This document shows positions 32,763-43,658 of a stretch of DNA of 64,000 bases, piece by piece (the stretch's first letter is position 1; the number at the start of each line of letters is the position of its first letter). A program made the position numbers and the translations under genes. The stretch is from Sceloporus undulatus (taxonomy: Eukaryota; Chordata; Lepidosauria; Squamata; Phrynosomatidae). The notes below the pieces were generated by a model. That model was not told the DNA's origin and made no database searches. It was given only the letters and a program-made list of their open reading frames with translations. The stretch spans positions 10,840,120 to 10,904,119 of the forward strand of contig NC_056530.1 in the NCBI RefSeq assembly GCF_019175285.1, given 5' to 3'.

Positions 32763-33031
32763 GGACTTTATCACACCCGCTTTTTTCAACATTACAAGTA
32801 CGGGAAGAGGATGCTCGTGTGCACGTGTGACCGCCCCAAAACGGATTTTATTGCACACCAAAGCGTCCTCCAAACGGCCCCGTTCCATCACCTGGCACCA
32901 AGCCATCCCTTTTCAATGTTGACGGGCGCCATTTTTGACTGACGGAACCCAGGTGGGTGGGTTTTTGGAGCGGTCACGCGCGCACATGAGTGTCCTCCTC
33001 CCGTATGAAAAAAGCGGGTGCGATAAAGTTC
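32763..33031. mobile_element. CpG-rich long-TIR MITE
   Basis: The left arm GGACTTTATCACACCCGC and right arm GCGGGTGCGATAAAGTTC are inverted. The similarity continues for about 70 bp (GTGACCGCCCCAAAA / TTTTTGGAGCGGTCACGCG). A 3-bp duplication TTG flanks it (32760-32762, 33032-33034). The high CpG content suggests a young insertion. Confidence 0.75.
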
Positions 33032-33163
33032 TTGCTCACTGAGAAATCTTACTGAATGCAGAGCAGTTACAGATCTGTAACTCTAGGTGATGAATCCATA
33101 ACTGCAATACCAAATGTCATTTTTTTTTTGCTGTTTCAAACTGGTGAATTGATTTTATTTCTA

Positions 33164-33423
33164 CAGTCAACCCTCCTTATACACAGATTTTTATCCACGG
33201 ATTCAAGCATCCACGGCTTGAAAATATTCAAAAAGAGTATGAATTCCTGGTATAGATTCCAAAAAGGTATATAGATTCCAAATAGCAAACCTTGATTTTC
33301 CATTTTATATAAGGGATACCATTTTGCTCTGCCATTCTATTCAATGGGAGTCAAGCGTCTACAGATTTTGTTATCTACGGGGGATCCTGGAACCAAACCC
33401 CAGCAGATAACAAGGTCCTACTG
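33164..33423. mobile_element. Tigger-like MITE A (Tc1/mariner superfamily)
   Basis: The ends CAGTCAACCCTCCTTAT and AACAAGGTCCTACTG are inverted and flanked by TA (33162-33163, 33424-33425). The interior has CACGGCTTGAAAATATTC and CCTTGATTTTCCATTTTATA, shared with copies at 49539, 52572, 56757 and 59246. Confidence 0.8.
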
Positions 33424-33455
33424 TACATTGTACTGAGATCGCATGGGATATAATA

Positions 33456-33911
33456 CCGGTTGAGTCTCCCTTATCCAAAATGTTTGGGCCTAGAAGTATT
33501 TGGGATTTTCTTGGATTTTGGAATACCTATATTTGCATATATGTACATAATGGAGTTTGGACCCAAGTTTAAATGCAAAATTCATGTATGTTTCTTATGC
33601 ACACAGCCTTATAGTAATTTTATTTTTATTGCTGTTGTGTGCCTTCCTTTTTGTAATTTCCGATTTACGGAAACGCTAAAGTGAACCTATTATGGGGTTT
33701 TCTTGGCAAGATTTGTTCAGTTGTGGTTTACCATTGCATTCCCCTGAGGCGGAGAGCTTTATACAATGTTTTAAAATAATCTTGGGCACGAAACAACATT
33801 TGTTTATACCGAACCATCACAAAGCAAAGATTTCTCTAACTCAGCCCCCCATGTTTTGGTTTTTGAAGTTACTTCAGATTTCAGAATTCCAGATAAGGGA
33901 GACTCAACCTG
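33456..33911. mobile_element. Tigger-like MITE B, split by SINE
   Basis: The ends CCGGTTGAGTCTCCCTTATC and GATAAGGGAGACTCAACCTG are inverted, with TA at 33454-33455 and 33912-33913. TTTGGATTTTGGAAT-type internal motifs are shared with 37780-38123. The SINE at 33631-33758 is nested. Confidence 0.8.
33631..33758 (-). mobile_element. SINE fragment nested in Tigger-like MITE
   Basis: GCTGTTGTGTGCCTTCCTTT, GGGGTTTTCTTGGCAAGATT and ATTCCCCTGAGGCGGAGAGC are the tail half of a Sauria-type SINE; the tRNA-like head is absent. Confidence 0.75.
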
Positions 33912-33913
33912 TA

Positions 33914-34910
33914 GTTTAAGAAAGGGGAAAAGAAAGATCGAATGAGGACAGAACAAAGACAAGTGTGATACAAAGGCACTCTGCACATGCAAGCGACCAT
34001 TGTTGCAGTTTTATTCTGAAAAAGGAAATTCAGATCTAAGATGATCAGCTCTCTTCCCCCAAAACCATGACTCACTCCTTGGCATTGATGTATTTTGGTT
34101 GAACTGTCAATGGGGAGACAAGCTGTCCACACTATGTTGGTCCCCCTCAAAAGAGCCGGAATGCATGGCATGCAAAGATCTCCTTTTCACAGCTTTGTCA
34201 CCGCACTGGATGACACCGGAGATCGAGAAATGGCACTGTAGAAAAATAATTTTCTTCCTCCCTGAGTTTCCTCTTGATCGTGGATTTTGGAGGCGACATA
34301 AAAGGGGAAAAGAGCTTGGTTTTATATCAGTCAAAAGCTCCCCCAAGACGAGAGGGTTTCCACTGTGTTGCTGAAGATAAGAACCTTTTCAGGCAAAAAC
34401 ACCCTGCTCCAATTTATCTCAGAGACAAACAGAAAAAGGCACCCAACACGCTATTAAAGTATCCAGTGGACTGGTTCTCACATTATCTTTTCGTTGCCAG
34501 TGAGGAACTATCACTATTTTAACACACTCTTTGTTGAAAGGATCTGGAAGGACTAGCTTCTGTTTGAAGACTATACACATATATCACAATAAATTAACAT
34601 AAGGAAGAACACAAACTCTAAGTCCCCCAGGACAGAGACTGGCCAGTACAAAGGTTTATATATAAAAACATTTCTCTCTAACATGCATTACATTTTGTCT
34701 TATGGGATAGTTATGTATTGCAGCTTTTAGCTGAGCCAGTAGTTGTCCTCTCTATATCAGGAGCGAGATGCATGGAAATGTAGGGGTAAAGGTGTGTATA
34801 TGGACATACATATGCACCTCAACAGCCCTGCTTTGGATGATAGATGCTTGAAAGGACAACCAGGATGAAGTTCCAATGGATTTTCAAACACTATGTATGT
34901 GTGTCTATGG
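33914..34910. other. Unique non-coding stretch
   Basis: No repeat or gene was recognised over about 1 kb. It may include regulatory DNA downstream of GJA4. Confidence 0.4.
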
Positions 34911-35200
34911 CAGGGGTCAGCAACTTGTGACCTTCTAGATCAGCAGTTCTCAACCTTTGGTCTTCCAGATGTTTTGGACTTCAACTCCCAGAACCAATCA
35001 TTAGCCATGAAGGTGGAAGCATCTGAGACATGAAGTACAAAAGAGGTGTAGGATCAAAGGTTGAGAAAGCCTGTTTCAGATGATGCTGGACTGTATGTCC
35101 TAGCAGCCCTAGCCAGCACAGCCTATGGTTAGGGATTATGGAAGTGCAGGCCAACAATCTCTGGACGGCCAGAGCTGTACTTATGGATCTGAGACCCCTG
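34911..35200. mobile_element. hAT-like MITE (outer) containing a second hAT-like MITE
   Basis: The outer ends CAGGGGTCAGCAACTTGTGA and GATCTGAGACCCCTG are weakly inverted. The outer sequence is continuous as TTCTAGAT..GATGCTGGACTGTA once the inner element (34941-35073) is left out. Confidence 0.6.
34941..35073. mobile_element. hAT-like MITE (inner)
   Basis: The ends CAGCAGTTCTCAACCTTTG and CAAAGGTTGAGAAAGCCTG are inverted. The flanks TTCTAGAT (34933-34940) and TTTCAGAT (35074-35081) are a decayed 8-bp duplication (6 of 8 match). Confidence 0.7.
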
Positions 35201-36318
35201 ATCTGATGTCACTGGGACAGACAGAGAAGAGGTAGTACAGGCACATAGGCTGAGGAGGGATGGCTAAGGATTTGCACTGTGCATCTCTAAATAAAACCCT
35301 ACAGTGCTGAAGGAAAAAAGAGCATTTTTCAAATCAAGTGTTGGATATTCCCCAACCGTGAATGTGTTACAAGGAAGATAACTTAACCATGTACGCCATA
35401 TAGTGAAGACCCCAAAACCAACAACAACCATGCTTACGACCCCATCATAGCACACATACTAAGCAGGACCGACCTCCAAGGAGACATTTCAGAAATGGCT
35501 CAAAGGATTTGAGCCGTATCAAGGGGACTTTGTTCTGTATTTTAATGAGGTGAGCTCTGGATAAGCTCATTTCTACAGCAGTCAATGTTCCCTCAACTGC
35601 TGGCCCAAAACAGGAAAGCTGTTTTTAGATTACTTTCCCCCCCTTCCAGTCCAATATATTCTTACGGTCTAATATTCCTAAACTGCTTGAACTTCCTGTA
35701 TATTTCTAAGCTGCTTGGACCAGAAGAGAAAAGGCAGCCCGGTCGAGGGAGAGATGTATGCCCTTGAGTCATTGACATGGCATCCATAAATAGAAGTTAC
35801 ACCAGAAATCTCTTTTGTCTCCGCTTGAGTGTATTTTCGTTCTCTGCGTTTCCACAAGCTTGCAAGTTGCCTTGTAAGAACTGAAGCCATCTTCTACACA
35901 TTGTCAGCATGTCAAGAGGTCTCATACCCCCCTTTGACCAGCCATTTGCTGCCATCTGAACATCTAGAGTACAGACAAAAGACACCAAACAACAATAACT
36001 TTCCAAGAGTCACCATGTAGCACCCCACCTAGGTGATTTAGCCATTTTGTTGGAATGGAAAAGGTTGTTCCATGTCTCATTTTCCATAACTGGCATATTA
36101 ACTGGCATAACTGGCCAATTCGGTCAGTGTCCCCGTGGAAGCCATGGCAGGATAACGTAGGAGACAGAACATAGCACCTGACAACAACATCAAGACATGA
36201 CCTCTTAAAGAGGAATGAACCAGACTGAAGCAACCCATTGCTAAAGAGGTTTGGCTTCATAACCTTCCAGGACTGTCAAGGAAGACATCACCTTCCTTTG
36301 ATATTTAATTTCTTTTCA
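35201..36318. other. GJA4 3' flank, likely includes its 3' UTR
   Basis: No repeat was recognised. On the minus strand an ATTAAA hexamer at 35541-35546, about 0.77 kb past the stop, is a possible polyadenylation signal, without a strong GU-rich element after it. The ATTAAA at 36304-36309 is too close to the stop to be likely. Confidence 0.4.
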
Positions 36319-37377
36319 CTAGACATACTGTTTTTTGGAAGCACTGCTGCTAGGCCGGCTAGACTGCCTTTCCTGAGAGAGATGGGTCTTTGGGGCTTCT
36401 GCCACGAAGACATCAGGGGGCTTATTCTGGTCTCGTAAGGCCAAGGTTTCTTCAGTGTTGAAGTTGGCCCAGTTCTGCTCGTTGGAAAGCTTGTTGTAAG
36501 CCTGATAGTGCGAGGAAGGCCTCTCGGCCATTGGGAGGTAGAAGTAGGATTTGTCTGGATAAGGCCCTGCAGACATTTCGCAAAGTTTGCTGGGGAAGTT
36601 GCTGCCATCGCAAGGCAGAGGGGGAGCAGACGAAGGAGAGCAGCAGTCACTTTCCTTTACGCTGTGGAGGAGGCCCTTGCAACAGAGGTGGAAGAGCTCT
36701 AGAACATTGAGGACGAGTGAGATCAAGCTCACCACCAGCATAAAGAGGATGAAGATGGTCTTTTCGGTGGGGCGGGACATAAAGCAATCTACCTTGTGTG
36801 GGCAGGGGGACCCTTCACAGACATAGAGGGGCCTCATGACAAACCCGTAGAGGTACCACTGTCCAAGAATGAAGCCAGCCTCAAAGATGGACTTGAACAC
36901 CACACTGATGATGTAGGTCCACATCAGAGGCCCACGGATTTTGAGCCGCCCATCCTCTGCCATGTAGATCTTGGCTATCTTCTTTTCCACTGCCATCAGT
37001 GTGGCTGTCACATTATAATCCTTGGACTGGAGAGCCCGGAGCTCGCTCTCCCGTTCCTTCAACTTCTCCTCTTGCCGGTGGAGGTAGATGACATGCCCCA
37101 GGTAGACCAAGGTGGGCGTGCTGACAAAGAGGAACTGCAACACCCAGTAACGGACGTGGGAGATGGGGAAGGCATTGTCATAGCAGACGTTGGTGCAGCC
37201 GGGCTGCTTGGTGTTACAAACAAAGTCAGATTGTTCATCGCCCCATACGGACTCCCCAGCAAGGCCCAGGATCAAGATACGGAAGATGAAGAGGACCGTC
37301 AACCAGATCTTGCCGATGACCGTCGAATGCTCCTGGACCTGATCCAGCAACTTCTCCAGGAAGCCCCAGTCACCCAT
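36319..37377 (-). CDS. GJA4: Connexin 37 (gap junction alpha-4)
   Basis: A complete 352-residue connexin (human Cx37 is 333). It starts [20 protein letters not shown] and ends [13 protein letters not shown], both hallmarks of Cx37. Four membrane segments are visible (about 23-41, 76-97, 151-172, 205-228). Extracellular loop 1 has Cys 54, 61, 65 (CX6CX3C) and loop 2 has Cys 187, 192, 198 (CX4CX5C), the spacing needed for docking. The cytoplasmic tail (about 229-352) is longer than in human. Six connexins form a hemichannel and two dock into a gap-junction channel; in other vertebrates Cx37 acts mainly in arterial endothelium and oocytes. The start has A at -3 and G at +4. A splice acceptor lies 6 nt upstream. 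No frame damage is seen. Confidence 0.97.
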   Translation of the reverse strand: MGDWGFLEKLLDQVQEHSTVIGKIWLTVLFIFRILILGLAGESVWGDEQSDFVCNTKQPGCTNVCYDNAFPISHVRYWVLQFLFVSTPTLVYLGHVIYLHRQEEKLKERESELRALQSKDYNVTATLMAVEKKIAKIYMAEDGRLKIRGPLMWTYIISVVFKSIFEAGFILGQWYLYGFVMRPLYVCEGSPCPHKVDCFMSRPTEKTIFILFMLVVSLISLVLNVLELFHLCCKGLLHSVKESDCCSPSSAPPLPCDGSNFPSKLCEMSAGPYPDKSYFYLPMAERPSSHYQAYNKLSNEQNWANFNTEETLALRDQNKPPDVFVAEAPKTHLSQERQSSRPSSSASKKQYV

Positions 37378-37383
37378 CTTGTG

Positions 37384-37403
37384 CTAGGAAAAGCAGAAAA
37401 AGA
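37384..37403 (-). promoter_or_regulatory. GJA4: 3' splice site of GJA4 coding exon
   Basis: Read on the minus strand, a T-rich tract ends in TTTTCCTAG, directly followed by CACAAG and the ATG. The coding exon would start at 37383. Nearly all of the 5' UTR must therefore lie in an upstream exon (higher coordinates), consistent with the two-exon form of mammalian GJA4. Confidence 0.8.
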
Positions 37404-37609
37404 TGAGTCAACTTTGAAACTCTCGCCTCTCATGATGGTTTCTCCCCAGCTGAGGTTCCACTTACAACAGGAATATGTGGCCATTCAGATGTTCAGTTGG
37501 CTTGGGTTGATGGGAGTTGTAGTTCAACAACATTTAGACGTTCCCAACCCAATTCTCTAAAGAGAATCAACAGACTAAATGACAAAATATTACCCAGGAA
37601 ATTAGAATT
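37404..37609. other. GJA4 intron with hAT-like fragment
   Basis: TTCAGATGTTCAGTTGGCTT and GATGGGAGTTGTAGTTCAAC at about 37483-37530 resemble a hAT MITE arm. The rest is unremarkable. Confidence 0.4.
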
Positions 37610-37700
37610 TAGTCTGCTGCCAAATTAGAATTAATGCAGTTCAACACCACTTTAAATGTCATGGTTCCATCCTATGAAATCCCCTTTGTTGCGTTACTGG
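37610..37700. mobile_element. Fold-back MITE, family 1, left part
   Basis: AATTAGAATTAATGCAGTTC, AACACCACTTTAAATGTCAT and GGTTCCATCC match the left arm; the right arm is missing. Confidence 0.55.
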
Positions 37701-37779
37701 AGCTCTCTTGCAGAGAAACGGAGGCAAAGGCAGGGTAATAATACTAGTAATATTAACACTAAAACTACTATTACTAATA

Positions 37780-38123
37780 GAGGTTAAATCTTCCTTATAC
37801 AAAGTGATTGGGACCAGAAGTGCTTTGGATTTTGGGTTCTTTGGGATTCCAGAATACCTGTATTTGCATATGGATACATAGTGACATACTTTGGAGGTGG
37901 AAACCCACATCTAAACACAAAATTCATTTATGTTTCTGATACAGCTTACATGCATAACCTGAAAGTAATTTTATACAATGTTTTTAATAATGTTGTGCAA
38001 TAAACAGAGTACACTGAACCATGAGAAAGCAGAGGTTTCGCTATCTCAGCCGCTCATGAAAAAAAGATTTGGTCTTTGGAGTAGTTTGGATTTCAGGATT
38101 CAGGATAAGGGAGACTCAACCTG
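37780..38123. mobile_element. Tigger-like MITE B, undivided copy
   Basis: The ends GAGGTTAAATCTTCCTTAT and ATAAGGGAGACTCAACCTG are inverted and flanked by TA (37778-37779, 38124-38125). The interior carries GGACCAGAAGTGCTTTGGAT, TTGGGATTCCAGAATACCTG and AACCATGAGAAAGCAGAGGT. Confidence 0.82.
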
Positions 38124-39393
38124 TAATATTACTATTATTAAATATAATAATAGATCTGCTCTTGATTTCTTCATGAACACATACTTTGACATACTCTGAC
38201 CTACTCTACAAAGTAAAGATTTTTTTAAAGGCAATTTAGCCTCTTTCTTTCTTTCTTTTTTTAAATTATCAGATATATATACAGTACCACTTATCTGGCT
38301 CTTAAAGTGAACCAGCCCTAGGATACAATGATAAAACCCCAAACCAAACAACAAAAGGGCAACCCATTTGAATATTAAAATGCTTAAAATGCCAAGATGT
38401 TGAAAGGCCAGCAAAAACACAAACAGAGCTTATGATAAAAATATATATCAAAGAGTAAAAGTCTGCTGGGAGGTCTTAGCCTCGCATTTAAATACACATA
38501 TTATGCAAAAGCTGGGAAAGCTATTTCTTCCCCGTAGCCTCCAGAATGGCACAATCGGTGTAGCCTTGTGTTGTAGCCCCAAAAGTAATTGTCTTAAGCT
38601 CTGATATAAGAAAGAGAACATATGGATCTCTAGGGAAGCCATGCCATAAACCAGAGGCAGGTACTAGAGATTACAGCTCCTGTAAAATGAAAAATAGGTG
38701 ATGTGAAATTTTTTGAAGGACGGAGAAAAGGAGATTAAGCATGTAGTTCAGTGCAGCCAAGAGCAACAGCTGTGCATACTCACCTTTAAAAAATTCTTCC
38801 AACCTCATAGGATCCTGTATAGGACTATCACCTCTGCTGCATGCTTTTGCAGTTATGAAGACAAACCATCAGGAAGCCCATCTGAAAATGTCCAGCCAGG
38901 GTTTGACTGACTCTTAAAGTGAACTAGATGCTCAGAAGAGCTGGTGGTCCATAGGACCAGAGGAGGGGAGGAAAGAGAGATAGGGCTACCAAGGAGTTAA
39001 ATGAATCCAGCCAACCCTTTAGTAGGACAGATGCTTGAGAAGATGTCTTTCTCCACCTGCTGCAACAGGTGCGCCAAGACAACCTATCAGAGATAGTCAA
39101 CCTATCAGGGATCACCAAGAAACTAATAGCATTTAGGATTGCCAGCTGAGCAGGAATGTATTTCCCCTCCAAAAATAAAGTCATCTTGCTCTCCTCTGGA
39201 TCCATTTACAGCATTATGTAGACAACCTGTTTTTCACAGCATGGGGATAAATGCAAACACTTGTTTTGCATTGCTCATCAGGTTGCTCTCAAAATTGCAG
39301 CCACAGGTTGAAAAGTTGGCAACCCTACCCCTGTTTAGTCTGTGCTTTCTTGGATGGGAGAAGTTGCATTTGATGCCAGGTTCCAGAACTTTG
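38124..39393. other. No gene seen
   Basis: Non-coding. A (CTTT)n-like run lies at 38243-38262. Short L2-like or unclassified pieces are possible, with nothing firm. Confidence 0.45.
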
Positions 39394-39615
39394 TGGAGAC
39401 CATCAGAGGTTCTTATAGCCCATCTGAGACTAACTGAAACACAGACGTTGGCAGCATGAGCTTTCGTAGACCAGTCTGCTTCCTCAGATGGAAGTAGACT
39501 AAAGTCTAGGAAAGCTCCTGCTGCCAACGTCTTTCTTTCAGTTAGTCTCACAAAGGTGTTACAAGATCTCTGTACATATTGATTCTGCAGACTAACATGG
39601 CTTTAGCTTTGAATT
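39394..39615. repeat. Palindromic repeat, 'AGCCGYGTTAGTCT' family
   Basis: The left arm CTGAGACTAACTGAAACACA, ACGTTGGCAGCATGAGCTTT and the right arm AAGCTCCTGCTGCCAACGTC, TCAGTTAGTCTCACAAAGGT are inverted about a centre near 39487. The end CAGACTAACATGGCTTTAGC matches the family terminus. Confidence 0.78.
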
Positions 39616-39655
39616 CTGCCATCAAAGGTTCTGCTTAAGTTGATTTGTTTTCTCA

Positions 39656-39962
39656 GGGTGTATCCACACTGCAGAATTAAAGCAGTTTTGTCCAACATTA
39701 ACCACCATGCCTACCTTTAACTACTTTAACTACCTTTAACTACTTTAACTTCCAGCCTATGAAATCCTGAAACGTATCATTTCACGAGATGCTTAAAATT
39801 TCTGGTTGCAGAGCTATAGTCCGTTTCCCTGAAGTATAGCATTAGATCTCTCTGCTCTAGAAATCTAATTTAGTTAACTCAGAAAACTATATATCCCAAG
39901 GTTCCATAGAACAGAGCAATGGCAGTTTCAAAATGCTATAATTGTCTAATGTGGACTCAGCT
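39656..39962. mobile_element. Fold-back MITE, family 1, with internal short tandem repeat
   Basis: GGGTGTATCCACACTGCAGA at the left and TAATGTGGACTCAG at the right are inverted. A local CTTTAACTAC repeat (about 39715-39752) has expanded the usual CTTTAACTGCC site. Confidence 0.68.
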
Positions 39963-40900
39963 TTAAATGACTTTTTTCTTTAAAAAATGTACCCAAGTTT
40001 TCTTGCCAGAATTGAAATAAGCATGAGTTAACAAATAGTACCAATACAAATATATGCATTTTGTAAAACTGGAAGAGATTTCAGTTGCTATCTGAGCCCA
40101 TACAGAGTATGCATTACTTTGTTTACTAAAAAATGAGGACTAGAAACTTGACTTTTAAAACTATAGCAAGTTCTGAAGCATGCTCTGAAGGAAGATGACC
40201 ACATCGATTTTGCCCAAGCAAAGCAGAAATAAATGGCAGGTTGCTTGAGACACTCAGAAATGTTTTCTTGATAGGGGAAAAATCTGGAATATAAATGTCA
40301 CATATAAAATTAATCTTCAAATTCATGCAGGTGGGATTAAGGATAAAGGATGCCAGGCTAAGAGGAATTAAAGGCAGACAGCCCCGAACCCTAGAATCTC
40401 TCATTAATAACAAAGCAAATAACTTGTTTGGAGATCATGGTACTCACCAGCAAGTAAAATGCAGTTTTTTTCAGCAGAAATCCAAGGTAGTTTCTTTTAA
40501 AAATAAAAATATAATTAATAGACTGAAATTTCACTTGTGCACGGAAAGTGAGAAAAGGTTTCGATAGGGTTCAGGTGCACTGTTGGCGCATGGTGAGCTC
40601 TTGCTGGGCTTCAGGCAGACTCTGTTATGAAGCACATGGGGGGAAACGTTGAATATAATAACTCTGGGAAGAGTTACAGAGAGGAGGAGTTGCAGGAAAT
40701 TGGGGGTGGAGAAGCCACAATTGCTTGCCTTAAATGCAAAGATTTTTGGGAGGCAAAAAGAAAGCACTCCGAGGGCAGCTGGTCAGGCAGGTGGAAAGAA
40801 GGGAAACCAGGGTGACCTCACATGCTTCCTGGCTGGCGCATGAACTGATTAAAAAGAGTGAGAAATAGCATATAGAGAGGCATCAAGCAAGAGAGACAGC
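39963..40900. other. Unique non-coding stretch
   Basis: No repeat or gene was recognised. The interval is presumably GJA4 intron or upstream DNA. Confidence 0.45.
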
Positions 40901-40902
40901 GG

Positions 40903-41245
40903 CTGCATCTGCACTGCAGAAATAATGCCGTTTGATGCTGCTTTAACTGCCATGGCTCCATCCACCCTGGGCTTTGTAGTTTGCTGTGGCACCTGTTGTT
41001 GTTGCTGCTGTTATGTGCCTTCAAGTCGTTTCCAACTTATGGCATCCCTAAAGCAAACCTCTCCTTGGCAAGTTTCTTCAGAGGAGGTTTGCCATGGCCC
41101 TCCTCTGAGGCTGAGAGAGTGTGCCTTGCCCAAAGTCGCCCAGTGGGTTTCCATGGCCGAGCCAGGATTTGAACCCTGGTCTCCAGAGTCCAACACTCAA
41201 ACGACTACCACCACCACTACATTTTAACTTCCACGGCTCCATCCG
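40903..41245. mobile_element. Fold-back MITE, family 1, split and truncated
   Basis: GGCTGCATCTGCACTGCAGA, ATGCCGTTTGATGC and CTTTGTAGTTTGCTGTGGCA form the left half. After the SINE only TTAACTTCCACGGCTCCATC-like sequence continues; the right terminal arm is lost. Confidence 0.68.
41000..41212 (-). mobile_element. tRNA-derived SINE, Sauria type, nested in MITE
   Basis: GTTATGTGCCTTCAAGTCGT, TTTCTTCAGAGGAGGTTTGC, TTGCCCAAAGTCGCCCAGTG and GGATTTGAACCCTGGTCTCC are clear. It is one of the best preserved copies. Confidence 0.9.
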
Positions 41246-41462
41246 CTATGGATTCAAAGCTACAAATATTCTTGATATCAGCTTTATCCACCTGTATTTA
41301 GCCCATAGCTTTAGTCTTTGTATTACTTTGTATGTATTACTTTGTAATACTTTGTATTAATATTGCATAACTAATTACTAATTTATCCAAATTATGATTA
41401 GCGTGGTCATTCAAAACATCCAATTCGCATAGGCGGAAATTGAAATGTTAGTGTATATGTGA

Positions 41463-41651
41463 AGTTGAAGGCTTTCATGGCCAGCATCCATAGATTTTTG
41501 TGGTTTTTTCGGGCCATGTTCTAGGAGAGTTTATTCCTGACGTTTCACTGGCATCTGTGGTTGGCATCTTTCTCTGAAGATGCCAGCCACAGATGCTGGT
41601 GAAACATCAGGAATAAACTCTTCTAGAACATGGCCACATAGCCCGAAAAAT
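41463..41651. repeat. Palindromic dispersed repeat with hammerhead-like core
   Basis: Same structure as 26899-27113. The left arm (GAAGGCTTTCATGGCCAGCA) and inverted right arm meet near 41570. The right arm holds CTGAAGA (41574-41580), stem GCCAGC/GCTGGT and GAAACATC. Confidence 0.72.
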
Positions 41652-41789
41652 GCAAGTGTATATGGTTTGTTATTGCTGCTGTGTGTTCTGCGTAAATGCC
41701 AATGTAATGTTAAGAGACTTTGTATGGATGGTTTAGAATGTGTTTTTTAAAACAATAATAGAAATAGAAAGGGCTTGAAGGCACCCAAC

Positions 41790-42060
41790 AACAGCAAGTC
41801 TAGGAACACCGCCGAGGCCTTGCAGGATGAGGTTGCTGCTTTTCTTGCAAATGAGACAATGGGGCAGGATTTTTTTCCGGGGGGGCGGAAAGCTTTGTTA
41901 GCATTGCAACCCAGGCCGGGAAATAGGAAATGTAGGAAAACAACGGCGACTGAAATAACAATTGTTGCCTATTGCTCGGCTCTTTCGGGCCAAGAACAAC
42001 AAGAGGGAAATCCTGGACAAGAGGAATTTGCCGGCACTTAATGAACCGTGGGAATCGAAG
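41790..42060. promoter_or_regulatory. Candidate regulatory block upstream of GJA4
   Basis: This non-repetitive block about 4.4 kb upstream of the GJA4 coding exon keeps many CpG sites. It carries AGGAAATGTAGGAAAACAAC (ETS-like cores), AACAATTGTTGCC (inverted SOX-like ACAAT) and GGCCGGGAAATAGG. Endothelial arterial enhancers often combine ETS and SOXF sites, which would suit GJA4. Function is inferred from motifs only. Confidence 0.3.
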
Positions 42061-42195
42061 ATGAGATGTGGCAGGAGTGTGTGAGTGTGTTGTGCATTGT
42101 GTAGGGGGAGAGTTTATGGTACAGGGTTGACTCCTGAACAGTATTATCATATGGAAAATAAGCAATGCATTCTTTCCTTTAACCCCCTCTGAAGG

Positions 42196-42252
42196 ATAGG
42201 TCCACCTTAGGATCACCATAAGTTGGAAAAGACTTGAAGGCACACACAACTA
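42196..42252 (+). mobile_element. SINE tail fragment
   Basis: TAGGATCACCATAAGTTGGA and GACTTGAAGGCACACACAAC are the 3' end of a Sauria-type SINE. Confidence 0.75.
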
Positions 42253-42289
42253 ATCTGGAAGCAAGGTTCTTCCTACTGTAAGGAAACCT

Positions 42290-42640
42290 TTTGGGGCAGT
42301 TTTTCAAAGACTATTTGCAGTTTGGGATTTGTTCTGTGCAAAATTCACACCTCAGGTTTTTTTTAGGGTGTGTGTGTGTGTGTGTGTTTGTGTGCAGAAA
42401 GCAGCCTATTCTTCACAGGAAAGCACACTTTCTGGGCAGAAAACAATATTTCTGCATGCTGTTTGCTGTGGGCAAAAGATGGTTTTCTGCTCAAAAATAC
42501 CGTACGTGAATTTTGTGCAACGTTTGCCTCAAACTGCAAAGATTTTCAACAACGTCCCTTGGGTTTTGTGGGTTGCTATCACTTCCACATCTCCTTGCTC
42601 CATTCTTTGGAAGGGCTCTTTGTAGCAGTTCCTTGGATCT
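42290..42640. repeat. Dispersed repeat with (GT)n, pair with 60365-60640
   Basis: ACTTTCTGGGCAGAAAACAA, TATTTCTGCATGCTGTTT and TTTTGTGCAACGTTTGCC share an order of motifs with the copy at 60 kb. A (GT)n run lies at 42367-42388. Confidence 0.45.
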
Positions 42641-43239
42641 TAACTAGGTCCTAAAAAAACAACAACAGTCAAACTGGGGCGACTTTGAGATGCTCCTATA
42701 GTTCGAAGGGCAAATGTTGTCCTTTCTGATTTAAAAAATCTTTATAGTTATCATGTTATAGTGCAAATGTGTCATTTCCCTGATGCACCAAAGTTTTAAT
42801 TCTATTTTTAAAAGTCATGCAAATAAAAAAGAGAGGAAGAGAAGAGAAGAGAAGGATGCGTTTTTTTGGTTCCGATATGTCTCTGAATGAAAAAGAAACC
42901 CTGCCTGAGTGTGGGATTAAATTGTGAATGCAATGACACCAGAAATTGTACATTGAAACAGGAGTGGAAAAGGACATGGCAAGAGCCAGAACATTTTAAA
43001 TCTAAGGAAATACTCCCACCTTGTGGACAATGTGCATTATAGCAAGGAATAATTGAATTGTATCTTGAGTTATGTACCTGATCTTGTATCCAAAACTCCC
43101 CAAGAGTTTAGACGCTTCAATGGAGAAATCTAGATATGGCCTTAGAAAAGCAGGTATGGATTAAACAATTTCTACAAACAATGCCTGAATGGAGGGTTGT
43201 GCTTTGTGAACGAATGAAAGAGAAAATGCAAACAAATGG
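42641..43239. other. No gene seen
   Basis: Non-coding. GTTCCGATATGTCTCTGAAT at 42870 recurs in altered form near 50735, so a weak dispersed repeat is likely. Confidence 0.45.
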
Positions 43240-43390
43240 AAACATACCATATATATTCAAGTATAAGTCGACCTCATGTAGAATTTGGGGTTTTGGGCCC
43301 CAAATTATGGATTTTGATATAACCCGTGTATAAATTAGGGGTAAAACTTAGGAGCATGTAACAAAGGATGTAAGGAAGAAAAAGAATGTC
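43240..43390. repeat. Dispersed repeat family E
   Basis: ATATTCAAGTATAAGTCGAC, CAAATTATGGATTTTGATAT and GGGGTAAAACTTAGGAGCAT match 19105-19260. Confidence 0.65.
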
Positions 43391-43658
43391 GCTATTTCCC
43401 CACCCTGACATTCAAAAAAGCAAGAAGTGGGGCCTCGGCAGAGAGAGTAGTAAAACAAATGCATCCACAATGGGATCCAAGGTGGCTTAGAAATCATTTT
43501 ACAAAGATCCAACTAAAATGTTAATGTAGAAAAGTAAAAAGGAACTAAACATCCACACGATTAAAAACATGGTTAAAACGGTTAAAACACTCAAAACATT
43601 AACGTATTAAAAATACAATCTTTTAATGTATAGTTGGAGATTATTGTGAAACACGGGC

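Noticed and set aside
36796-37560. 254-codon open frame on + strand opposite GJA4
   Set aside because: It is the antisense shadow of a conserved connexin ORF; no independent motif or start context supports a protein.
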